14,085 nt of DNA from Desulfovibrio sp. Dsv1 (lineage in GTDB: Bacteria; Desulfobacterota; Desulfovibrionia; Desulfovibrionales; Desulfovibrionaceae), in the NCBI GenBank assembly GCA_000403945.1, contig APFI01000108.1, positions 1 to 14,085 of the forward strand, read 5' to 3'. Below the pieces are notes generated by a model that was not told where the DNA came from, ran no database searches, and saw nothing but the letters and a program-made list of their open reading frames with translations. Below, piece after piece: positions 7,969-14,031 of this stretch. The translations under genes and the position numbers were made by a program. The first letter of the stretch is position 1. Every line of letters starts with the position of its first letter.

Positions 7969-9003
7969 TCAGACGAACTGCCCCAGAAAACGCACGTCGT
8001 TCTCAAAGAACATACGCAAGTCCCCGATGCCGTATTTAAGCATGCCCACGCGCTCCACGCCCAGACCGAAAGCGAAACCGCTCACGTCCTCGGGATAGCC
8101 CACAGCGGCGTACACCGCCGGGTCCACCATGCCGCAGCCCAGAATTTCCACCCATCCGGTGGTTTTGCAGACCCGGCAGGGTTCGCCGTCCACATGCCCC
8201 TTGCCGCCGCACATGCAGCAAGAGATGTCCACTTCCGCCGAAGGTTCGGTGAAGGGGAAAAAGCTCGGGCGGAAACGCACCTTGGTGTCGGCACCGAACA
8301 CGGCCCGCACAAAGGCCGTCAGGGTGCCGCGCAGATGAGCCATGCTGATGCCGTATCCCACCATCAGCCCCTCGATCTGGTGAAACATGGGGGTGTGGGT
8401 CAGGTCCGAATCGCGCCGGTAGACCTTGCCGGGGGCCACCACGGCCACGGGCGGCCTGCGGGACAGCATGGTGCGCACCTGCACTGGCGAGGTGTGTGTG
8501 CGCATGAGTACCTTTTCGGTGATGTAGAGGGTATCCTGCATGTCCCTGGCCGGGTGCTCGGCGGGCATGTTCAGGGACTCGAAATTGTAGTGCTCGATTT
8601 CCACTTCCGGGCCAGAGGACACGTCAAAACCGAGGCTCTTGAAGATGCCGCAAATTTCCTCCATGACCAAGGTGGTGGGGTGCAGCGATCCGCGCCAAGG
8701 CGCGCGTCCCGGCAGGGAGGAGTCGAAACGCGCCAAGGCCGAGGCTTCGCGCCCGGCTTTCAGAGCGCTTTTGCGCGCCTCAAACAAGGAGTTGCAGTGC
8801 TCTTTCACACTGTTGGCTGTCTGTCCCACAGCGGGCCGCTCGGCGGGCGCGAGCTTGGGCAACTGGCTCATAATCTGGGCGAGACGGCCTTTGCGGCCCA
8901 GAAAATCCACCCGCAAGCCTTCCAGATCTTCCAAAGAAGAAGCCTGGTCCAGTCCTCGTTCGAGTTCCGGCACCAGGCCCTCCAATGCTGTAATCAGGTC
9001 CAT
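7969..9003 (-). CDS. pheS: Phenylalanyl-tRNA synthetase alpha subunit
   Basis: Catalytic class II alpha chain of the tRNA-Phe charging enzyme, partner of PheT. The 344-residue product has normal length: an N-terminal coiled-coil tRNA-binding region (about 1-95), then the catalytic core with H-P-T-T-L-V at 108-113, S-G-P-E-V-E at 130-135, T-H-T-P-M-F-H-Q-I-E-G at 202-212 and F-F-P-F-T-E-P-S-A-E-V-D at 248-259. Motif 3 (G-L-G-V-E-R) is near 313-318. A cysteine cluster (C262, C263, C265, C276, C279) could bind zinc, as seen in some bacterial PheS. The frame is open far upstream; I chose ATG 9003 because M-D-L-I-T-A-L-E-G-L is the usual family N-terminus, though its ribosome-binding site (GGGA) is weak. 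An alternative ATG at 9084 has no Shine-Dalgarno. The region before it holds the large hairpin at 9112-9201. Confidence 0.97.
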   Translation of the reverse strand: MDLITALEGLVPELERGLDQASSLEDLEGLRVDFLGRKGRLAQIMSQLPKLAPAERPAVGQTANSVKEHCNSLFEARKSALKAGREASALARFDSSLPGRAPWRGSLHPTTLVMEEICGIFKSLGFDVSSGPEVEIEHYNFESLNMPAEHPARDMQDTLYITEKVLMRTHTSPVQVRTMLSRRPPVAVVAPGKVYRRDSDLTHTPMFHQIEGLMVGYGISMAHLRGTLTAFVRAVFGADTKVRFRPSFFPFTEPSAEVDISCCMCGGKGHVDGEPCRVCKTTGWVEILGCGMVDPAVYAAVGYPEDVSGFAFGLGVERVGMLKYGIGDLRMFFENDVRFLGQFV

Positions 9004-9111
9004 GCAGTTTCCCGATGCCGCCTGTGCGGCGCTGAGGCATTCATAAACACGGACGGTGGTTTTTGAGGCCGCGCCGCCCGGCATAAGACGTCGTCGTAAT
9101 TCGCGCTGAAA

Positions 9112-9201
9112 CGGCATGCGGAATGTTTGTGCGCTGGCAAGAAAAACAAGCGGCGTACCGCGACGTCTGACGCGGTCAGCGCACAAACATTCCACATGCC
9201 G
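9112..9201 (-). repeat. Large hairpin between rplT and pheS
   Basis: Two 25-bp arms (9112-9136 and 9177-9201) are complementary except at one site (9119/9194), with 40 bases between them. In minus-strand RNA that site is a G-U pair, so the transcript is fully paired; in the other direction it would be a C-A mismatch. Pairing extends two more base pairs, one G-U, into the AG of the rplT stop codon. A second 6-bp stem (9157-9162 with 9171-9176) stacks directly inside. There is no T-tract, so it is not a simple terminator. In E. coli the rplT-pheS gap holds the pheM attenuator; here I find no Phe-rich leader peptide. It may be a processing, attenuation or palindromic repeat element. The structure is seen; the role is inference. 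Confidence 0.85.
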
Positions 9202-9555
9202 CTACTTCAAGGCGGCCTTGGCCAAATCCGCCACCTTGGCGAAATCGTTTTTCTGATAGACGGCCAGATCCGCCAGCACCTTACGGTTCAGTTCAATGCC
9301 GGCCAGCTTCAGGCCGTGCATGAAACGACTGTAGGACAGCCCGTTCAGGCGCGCGCCAGCGTTGATACGCAGAATCCAGAGCGTGCGGAAATCGCGTTTG
9401 CGGTTCTTGCGGCCGATAAAGGCATACTGAAGCGAACGCTCCACAGCCTCGCGGGCGGTGCGGTACAGACGGCTGCGGCCACCACGGAAACCTTTGGCGG
9501 CGCTCAGATATTTTTTGTGGCGACGATGACTGGCAAGGCCTCTCTTCACACGCAT
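9202..9555 (-). CDS. rplT: Ribosomal protein bL20
   Basis: Large-subunit ribosomal protein L20 that binds 23S rRNA early in 50S assembly; in several bacteria it also represses its own operon. The 117-residue product has normal length, begins M-R-V-K-R-G-L-A-S-H-R-R-H-K-K and is strongly basic. The conserved R-N-R-K-R-D-F-R-T-L-W-I-L-R-I-N-A-A/G-A-R stretch sits mid-protein. The start is set by a strong AAGGAGG before ATG 9555. It lies 158 bp after rpmI. The gap contains a GC-rich palindrome (9657-9668) and a GCCCCC/GGGGGC hairpin, possibly regulatory. Its stop codon touches the foot of the large hairpin that leads into pheS. Confidence 0.98.
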   Translation of the reverse strand: MRVKRGLASHRRHKKYLSAAKGFRGGRSRLYRTAREAVERSLQYAFIGRKNRKRDFRTLWILRINAGARLNGLSYSRFMHGLKLAGIELNRKVLADLAVYQKNDFAKVADLAKAALK

Positions 9556-9713
9556 GGACGTATCCTCCTTCACACCGGCTAGGCGGAGGAAAGCCCGCCG
9601 GGTGGATAAAAATGATCAGGCCCCCTGCCGGGGGGGGCGGCGGATTGAAGCTTGTTCGCGGATCCGCGCGCCGCCGACCCCAAAGGATCAAAAAGGGAAA
9701 ACCGCCGCGCTTG
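9556..9713. other. rpmI-rplT intercistronic region with hairpins
   Basis: No gene is seen in these 158 bases. The region holds a perfect 12-bp palindrome centred on GGATCC (9657-9668), flanked by GGCGGC/GCCGCC arms on the transcript. A GCCCCC/GGGGGC hairpin, formed from an 8-G run on the plus strand, is followed on the minus strand by CTGATCATTTTTA. The second resembles a weak terminator upstream of rplT and could tune the L35/L20 ratio. That role is speculative. Confidence 0.4.
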
Positions 9714-9911
9714 CTAGCCGTTGGGCAGCATACGACGGACTGCCTTCTCATTGGTGCTGTCCACCAGGGTGGCCTGACCCAAGCGCATTTTGCGGCCAGG
9801 GGCCTTCTTGGTCAGAATGTGGCGCAGATTCTGACGGCGACGCTTGAACTTACCGCTGCCGGTAAGCTGAAAGCGCTTGGCTGCGGCGCGACGGGTTTTG
9901 ATCTTGGGCAT
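9714..9911 (-). CDS. rpmI: Ribosomal protein bL35
   Basis: Small basic protein of the 50S subunit, 65 residues, the usual L35 size. It begins M-P-K-I-K-T-R-R-A-A-A-K-R-F and contains the conserved K-F-K-R-R-R-Q-N-L-R-H-I-L-T-K-K segment. The open frame extends upstream, but ATG 9911 follows TAAGGAG at good spacing and gives the canonical N-terminus. It sits between infC and rplT, the near-universal infC-rpmI-rplT order. The 97-bp leader after infC contains a CCGGCG/CGCCGG stem and an AT palindrome (9937-9948) followed on the transcript by six U. Confidence 0.98.
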   Translation of the reverse strand: MPKIKTRRAAAKRFQLTGSGKFKRRRQNLRHILTKKAPGRKMRLGQATLVDSTNEKAVRRMLPNG

Positions 9912-10011
9912 GACGTACTCCTTACGGAACAAAAAACGGATATATCCGGCGTTCTGGTCAGACCGCCGGGGACAAATACAGTGCCTTAAAAAACAGTCGG
10001 CCGCAAGAAGA

Positions 10012-10557
10012 TTATTTTTTGGGCACCATCAACATCTGCAAGGTGCGGCCTTCAGCGCGGGGCTCCTGCTCCACCTTGGCCACATCCGCCAGATCTTGCA
10101 CAACGCGTTCTAGAATACTCAGGCCGCGATCCTTATGGACGATCTCGCGGCCGCGGAAAAATACCGTGATCTTGCAGCGGTCGCCGTCTTCCAGAAAACG
10201 GCGGATATGGCGCAGCTTGGTTTCGTAATCATGGTCGTCGGTCTTGGGACGGACCTTGATTTCCTTGACCTGCACCACAGTCTGGCGCTTTTTGGCTTCA
10301 GCTTTCTTCTTCTGCTGCTCGTACTTGAATTTGCCGTAATCCATGATCCGGCAAACGGGTGGCTCCGAGGTGGAAGCCACTTCCACCAGATCCATACCTC
10401 CCTCTCTGGCCAGGGCTATGGCTTCGTTGCGTTGCAAAATTCCCAGTTGTTCACCGTCCGCGCCGATAACGCGCACTTCGCGCGCGCGGATCAATTCATT
10501 ACGGCGCACGCCGTCCTGCGGCATATCGCGCCGCATTCTCAGATTAGGCGAAGCTAT
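10012..10557 (-). CDS. infC: Translation initiation factor IF-3, probable ATA start
   Basis: IF-3 binds the 30S subunit, prevents early 50S joining and checks the start codon-initiator tRNA pairing. The product is 181 residues from the proposed start. The N-domain holds R-R-N-E-L-I-R-A-R-E-V-R-V-I-G, the linker has D-Y-G-K-F-K-Y-E-Q-Q-K-K, and the C-domain has K-E-I-K-V-R-P-K-T-D-D-H-D-Y and F-F-R-G-R-E. No ATG, GTG or TTG follows the strong AAGGAGG (10566-10572), but an ATA at 10555-10557 lies exactly 8 nt after it. The in-frame ATGs at 10536 and 10524 lack a Shine-Dalgarno. Rare starts (AUU in E. coli) are well known for infC and serve autoregulation, so ATA is a reasonable reading. It overlaps the end of thrS by 14 bases, suggesting translational coupling. 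Confidence 0.93.
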   Translation of the reverse strand: MASPNLRMRRDMPQDGVRRNELIRAREVRVIGADGEQLGILQRNEAIALAREGGMDLVEVASTSEPPVCRIMDYGKFKYEQQKKKAEAKKRQTVVQVKEIKVRPKTDDHDYETKLRHIRRFLEDGDRCKITVFFRGREIVHKDRGLSILERVVQDLADVAKVEQEPRAEGRTLQMLMVPKK

Positions 10558-12508
10558 AGCGCATCCCTCCTTGTTTGAAAGGCTCTTCCGCATCCGTCCG
10601 AATCAGGGCGGCCACGTCCGCAATGGATTTGAGCCCCAGATTTTTACCGTTGCGCAGGCGCACGTTCACGCCGTCAGCCTGCACTTCTTTTTCTCCCACC
10701 ACAAGAATATAGGGCGTTTTGGCCAGTTGGGCCTCGCGCACTTTGAAGCCGAGTTTTTCATTGCGCATGTCCGCCGACACCCGGATGCCCAAGGCATGCA
10801 ACTCGTCACACATGCGCTCCACCGGGGCGTCGCCGTCCTCGGTGACCGTGAGCAGGCGAGCCTGCTCCGGCGCGAGCCAAGTGGGCAGAGCTCCGGCAAA
10901 CTGCTCGATAAGCACACCGATAAACCGCTCCAGCGAGCCCATGATGGCCCGGTGGACCATAACCGGACGGTGGTGCTCACCGTCTTGGCCCACATAGGTC
11001 AGGTCAAAGCGCTCGGGCAGGGTGAAGTCCACCTGAATAGTGGAACACTGCCATTCGCGGCCGATGCAGTCCAGCAGGCGTACGTCAATTTTCGGACCGT
11101 AGAACGCGCCGTCGCCGGTATTGATCTCGTAGGGCAGCCCGGCCTTTTCCACAGCTTGGATCAGAGCGTTGGTGGCCAGTTCCCAAGCTTCGTCCGTGCC
11201 GATGCTACTCTCGGGCCGGGTGGAGACAGCGACCTTGTACTGGAAGCCGAAGAGATGCATCAGATCGCGGATTAGATGGATAACTTCCAAAATCTCGTTC
11301 TCAAGCTGCTCTGGCGCGCAGAGGATGTGCGCGTCGTCCTGCGTGAACTGGCGCACGCGCAACAGGCCGTGCAGCACGCCGCTTTTCTCGTGGCGGTGGA
11401 CTACGCCCAGCTCGAAATAACGCTGGGGCAGATCGCGGTAGCTGCGCAGCTCTTTCTTGTAGATGAGCATATGCGCGATGCAGTTCATGGGTTTGATGCC
11501 GTAGGCGTCATCCTCGATCCGTGTGAAATACATGTTCTCGCGGTAGTGATCGTAATGGCCGGAGCGCTGCCAAGTTTCCACGCGCAGCAGCTGCGGGCCC
11601 TGCACCATGTCGTAGCCGCGCTTGAGATGCTCTTTGCGCCAAAAATCTTCCAGAATGGTGCGCACCAGCATGCCCTTCGGCAGCCAGAAAACCATGCCGG
11701 GGGCCACGTCCTCCTGGAAGGAGAACAGGCTCAGCTCGCGTCCCAGCTTACGATGGTCGCGGCGCTTGGCCTCCTCAAGCTGCTTGAGATAGGCGGCAAG
11801 GGCTTGTTCGTCGGCAAAAGCCGTGCCGTAGATGCGCGAGAGCATGGGATTCTTCTCATCCCCGCGCCAGTAGGCCCCAGCCACGGACATCAGCTTGGAG
11901 GCCTTGGCAAAGCCCGTGTGCGGCACGTGCGGGCCACGGCAAAGATCCGTGAAGTCGCCGCAGGTGTAGAGGGAAACCGTATCCGCCTCAATACCTTCGA
12001 TCAGCTCCACCTTGTAGGATTCGCCCAAGGCGTTGAAACGCGCCACAGCTTCGGTCTTGGAAAGCATTTCGCGGATGAACGGCTCGCGCGCGGCGGCGAT
12101 CTTTTGCATTTCGGCCTCAATGGCCGAAAAATCCTCGCTGGAAAAGGACCGCTCCACGTCAAAATCGTAATAAAAGCCGTTGTCAATGGCTGGGCCGATG
12201 GCCACCTTTGCTGCAGGGAAAAGACGTTTGACTGCGGCGGCCATGACGTGGGCTGTGGAATGGCGGATTATCCGCAGGCCTTCCGGCGAATCGGCGTAGA
12301 CGGGCGCGAGTTCGGCGCAGCCTTCGGGCAGCGGCGCGGAAGTATCCAGCAACGCGCCGGACGCATCCGCAGCATCCGGGCTGCCAGACACAGCCCGGGC
12401 GCCCACCACGGCCTTAAATTTCTTGCCGCTCAAGGCCTTTTGCAGCGTCGCCGCAACCTCGGCCCCGACGGGAACGTCCACCAACTGCCCTTCCACACGG
12501 ACATCCAT
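10544..12508 (-). CDS. thrS: Threonyl-tRNA synthetase
   Basis: Class II enzyme that charges tRNA-Thr and hydrolyses mischarged Ser-tRNA-Thr. The 654-residue product is full length: an N-terminal TGS domain (about 1-60, rather divergent and Ala-rich), the editing domain with H83 and H87 (H-S-T-A-H) plus C190 and H194 (L-C-R-G-P-H), the catalytic core with likely zinc ligands C343, H394 and H519, motif 2 in R-H-E-K-S-G-V-L-H-G-L-L-R-V-R-Q-F-T-Q-D-D-A-H, and a C-terminal anticodon-binding domain from about 550. The usual M-N-C-P-x-H is here M-N-C-I-A-H. ATG 12508 follows AAGGAG. It heads the protein-coding run; an intrinsic terminator sits 43 bp upstream with no clear promoter after it, so its transcription may depend on read-through. 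Confidence 0.98.
   Translation of the reverse strand: MDVRVEGQLVDVPVGAEVAATLQKALSGKKFKAVVGARAVSGSPDAADASGALLDTSAPLPEGCAELAPVYADSPEGLRIIRHSTAHVMAAAVKRLFPAAKVAIGPAIDNGFYYDFDVERSFSSEDFSAIEAEMQKIAAAREPFIREMLSKTEAVARFNALGESYKVELIEGIEADTVSLYTCGDFTDLCRGPHVPHTGFAKASKLMSVAGAYWRGDEKNPMLSRIYGTAFADEQALAAYLKQLEEAKRRDHRKLGRELSLFSFQEDVAPGMVFWLPKGMLVRTILEDFWRKEHLKRGYDMVQGPQLLRVETWQRSGHYDHYRENMYFTRIEDDAYGIKPMNCIAHMLIYKKELRSYRDLPQRYFELGVVHRHEKSGVLHGLLRVRQFTQDDAHILCAPEQLENEILEVIHLIRDLMHLFGFQYKVAVSTRPESSIGTDEAWELATNALIQAVEKAGLPYEINTGDGAFYGPKIDVRLLDCIGREWQCSTIQVDFTLPERFDLTYVGQDGEHHRPVMVHRAIMGSLERFIGVLIEQFAGALPTWLAPEQARLLTVTEDGDAPVERMCDELHALGIRVSADMRNEKLGFKVREAQLAKTPYILVVGEKEVQADGVNVRLRNGKNLGLKSIADVAALIRTDAEEPFKQGGMRYSFA
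10566..10572 (-). promoter_or_regulatory. Strong ribosome-binding site deciding the infC start
   Basis: AAGGAGG on the minus strand lies inside the last codons of thrS. It is 8 nt from an ATA codon in the infC frame and about 29 nt from the first in-frame ATG. The nearby ATG after this box is in the thrS frame (the Met of G-G-M-R-Y), not the infC frame. The spacing favours initiation at the ATA. Confidence 0.7.
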
Positions 12509-12551
12509 GACAAACTCCTTAACTAGGCGGGGCCCGACGCGCAACGCCCCC

Positions 12552-12580
12552 AAAAACAAATGGGGAGGCAAACCTCCCCA
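12552..12580 (-). terminator. Intrinsic terminator between tRNA-Val and thrS
   Basis: A perfect 8-bp stem (TGGGGAGG with CCTCCCCA, bases 12573-12580 and 12561-12568) closes a TTTG loop. On the minus strand it is followed by TTTGTTTTTG, a textbook rho-independent terminator. It lies 80 bp after the tRNA 3' end and 43 bp before the thrS ATG. It would end the tRNA transcript. Since I see no convincing promoter between it and thrS, it could also act as an attenuator for the thrS operon. Confidence 0.85.
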
Positions 12581-12659
12581 CTGTGCCGAACACCCGGTCG
12601 CGAACCGTTTTCACGCGGCGCGTCTTCTATGCTGAAGGGAAAATCCCCGAAATTTCAAT

Positions 12660-12736
12660 TGGTAGGAACGAGCAGACTTGAACTGCTGACCCCTTCCGTG
12701 TCAAGGAAGTGCTCTAGCCACCTGAGCTACGCTCCT
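12660..12736 (-). tRNA. tRNA-Val (anticodon GAC)
   Basis: A complete cloverleaf is readable on the minus strand. The acceptor stem AGGAGCG pairs with CGTTCCT, including one G-T. A D-arm with GCTC...GAGC follows. The anticodon stem CTTCC/GGAAG encloses loop TTGACAC with GAC at the anticodon positions, and a T-arm contains GTTCAAG. The discriminator is A and the terminal CCA is encoded. Anticodon GAC reads Val codons GTC/GTT. It has its own promoter 19 bp upstream of the mature 5' end and a terminator 80 bp downstream, just ahead of thrS. Confidence 0.96.
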
Positions 12737-12754
12737 ACTATAGAGGCGAAAGGT

Positions 12755-12783
12755 TCTATAGCCGCTGCAACGTCCAGTGTCAA
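12755..12783 (-). promoter_or_regulatory. Sigma-70 promoter of tRNA-Val
   Basis: On the minus strand a perfect -35 box TTGACA (12778-12783) is followed, after exactly 17 bases, by TATAGA (12755-12760), a near-consensus -10. Transcription would start around 12745-12749, about 10 bp before the mature tRNA. The -35 is preceded by a run of six A on the minus strand that could serve as a short UP-like element. It is the strongest promoter in the window and may feed the whole thrS-to-pgk run by read-through. Confidence 0.88.
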
Positions 12784-12975
12784 CTCTTTTTTGCCGGACT
12801 TACGCAACTTTTGCCGTAGCGCGACCGCCCCATGTGCTCCAGCGGCGTCCGGAGAAGCAAAATTATGCCTACTCGCCTAAATAATAGATGCCCGCAAGAA
12901 AAAAACAATCTTACTTATTTTTGAGAATATTAACAATCTAACGTAATCATGTTGTATGCTTCCTTCGGAGGAGAG
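12784..12975. other. Spacer between tRNA promoter and IS1 remnant
   Basis: No gene is visible. GC content falls sharply from about 12850 to 12960, marking the transition from chromosome to insertion-sequence DNA. The left end of the IS1-family element should lie here, but I cannot define its inverted repeat because the other end is missing. A strong GGAGGAG box at 12967-12973 is the ribosome-binding site of the IS1 first reading frame. Confidence 0.4.
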
Positions 12976-13285
12976 ATGCGGAGGCAAAGCCCAATTGCCC
13001 AAAGTGTCATACCTGCGCGATATACCGGAGCGGAAAGGTTACGGAAAGACGAAGGTTTCGTTGCAGGAATTGCGGATTCCAATTTACCTGGACCGCTCAA
13101 CGAGGCTGTCCGGCAAATGAAAAAATTCTTGCTGTCACGCTTTATACAATGGGTCTGTCCCCGTCCGCCATTGCCCGGATGTTTCATGTTTCAGCCCCCG
13201 CTGTTTTGCGCCGGGCGCGAAACCTGAACCTGGCAAGGTGATCATTGTTGATCCTGATGAAATGTGGCGCTTTCTAAAATCAAAA
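12976..13285 (+). pseudogene. IS1-family transposase, N-terminal remnant
   Basis: 5' part of an IS1-family transposase. The main frame (codons in phase with 12978) reads A-E-A-K-P-N-C-P-K-C-H-T-C and then R-F-R-C-R-N-C-G-F-Q-F-T. This is the InsA-type zinc finger, followed by the helix-turn-helix L-Y-T-M-G-L-S-P-S-A-I-A-R-M-F-H-V-S and a stop near 13240. In the -1 frame homology continues as K-P-E-P-G-K-V-I-I-V-D-P-D-E-M-W-R-F-L-K-S-K-K, the start of the InsB catalytic part. A two-frame layout with -1 shift is normal for IS1, so that is not by itself damage. The start is damaged: the ATG after the GGAGG box is one base out of phase, consistent with loss of one G from ATGGCG. The gene is cut off after K-S-K-K, where the IS1595-type element begins. 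Confidence 0.82.
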
Positions 13286-14027
13286 AAAGGGTCATGCCTA
13301 TCTGAGAGCCACGCAAAAGGCTGAAAGCGAGTCATGGCAGGCAAAAACAGATATGCGTATCGTTCGGGAATTTCAGAGGTCAAAATCCGGCAAATTGTCC
13401 GGCCTTGCGCTCCCGATTTGGATGCCTCGCAAATCGTTGTGGCAACAGGGCTGAACCGAAATGCCACTAACCGTTATGTTGCCGCCTTCAGGGAAAGAAT
13501 TGCCCGCTATTGTGAGGCGGAATCGCCGGTCAGCGGCGAAGCCGAAGTGGATGAAAGCCGCTTTTCGGGGCGAGGCGGGTCAGGGGTGTCAGATGCAGTG
13601 GCGCTCGTGGAAAACCATTGTTTTTGGCATGTTCGGGCGCAATGGGCGCGTATATGCCGAAATCACGCCGGATTGCCCAAGAGCCACGCTCCAGGGGATA
13701 ATCCACAGCCGTGTGGAGCCCTGAAAGCGTTACCCATTCAGATGGCCGGCGCGGTCATGACGGCTTGGTGGATTCTCGGGATGCCGGAAGCGCTTCCGGA
13801 TCGAACACGGCGACAATGAGTTTGCCGGCAGGCGCTCTCGCGTCAACGGGATCGAAAGCCCTTGGGCCTTCGTCAAAATGCGACCTGGTTTCCGTGGCCT
13901 CCACAGGCATATGTTTTGCTTCCACCTGAAGGAATGCGAATTCCGGTTTGACCATCGCCGGGAGGATATCTGTCAGATGTTCTTCAACATGCTTAGAGAA
14001 CTACCTCTCAGCCAGTCATGACCCTTT
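13286..14027 (+). mobile_element. IS1595-family (ISXO2/IS1016-like) insertion sequence, decayed
   Basis: About 740 bp bounded by imperfect inverted ends. The left begins AAAGGGTCATG then CCTATCTGAGAG, and the reverse complement of the right end begins AAAGGGTCATG then ACTGGCTGAGAG. The length and content (one transposase gene filling the element) fit the IS1016/ISXO2 group of the IS1595 family. The flanks do not show the 8-bp target duplication expected of this family. The left neighbour is IS1 sequence and the right neighbour is the 54-bp repeat of probable IS5 origin, so the surroundings were rearranged after insertion. Confidence 0.8.
13334..14021 (+). pseudogene. ISXO2-like transposase with multiple frameshifts
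   Basis: Transposase of the IS1595 family, readable across its length only by changing frame several times. It begins M-A-G-K-N-R-Y-A-Y-R-S-G-I-S-E, then N-R-N-A-T-N-R-Y and G-E-A-E-V-D-E-S-R-F (first acidic residue). After base 13565 it moves to a frame giving R-R-V-R-G-V-R-C-S-G-A-R-G-K, and then to T-I-V-F-G-M-F-G-R-N-G-R-V-Y. Near 13722 it shifts to E-S-V-T-H-S-D-G (second acidic residue). After about 13780 it shifts again to R-I-E-H-G-D-N-E-F-A-G-R, V-N-G-I-E-S-P-W (glutamate) and H-L-K-E-C-E-F-R-F-D-H-R, ending L-P-L-S-Q-S at TGA 14019-14021 inside the terminal repeat. At least four single-base indels make it inactive. Confidence 0.85.
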
Positions 14028-14031
14028 ATTA

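Noticed and set aside
7969..9084. Longer PheS starting at ATG 9084
   Set aside because: It has no Shine-Dalgarno and would add 27 residues without family similarity before the canonical N-terminus.
9004..9201. Phe-rich leader peptide (pheM-like) upstream of pheS
   Set aside because: No short frame with a ribosome-binding site and clustered Phe codons was found; the only frame covering the area has two adjacent Phe and is otherwise arbitrary.
1762..9201. Integron attC sites for the two large inverted repeats
   Set aside because: Neither repeat has the RYYYAAC/GTTRRRY core boxes or the usual extrahelical base pattern, and no integrase or cassette array is present.
11276..12526. Long plus-strand open frame (416 codons) opposite thrS, and similar long frames opposite tkt, pheT and pheS
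   Set aside because: They mirror confident conserved genes on the minus strand; long antisense frames are a by-product of GC-rich codon use, and they show no recognisable domains or ribosome-binding sites.
12509..12660. T-box riboswitch controlling thrS
   Set aside because: There is no T-box core sequence and no specifier-loop architecture between tRNA-Val and thrS, and the leader is too short.
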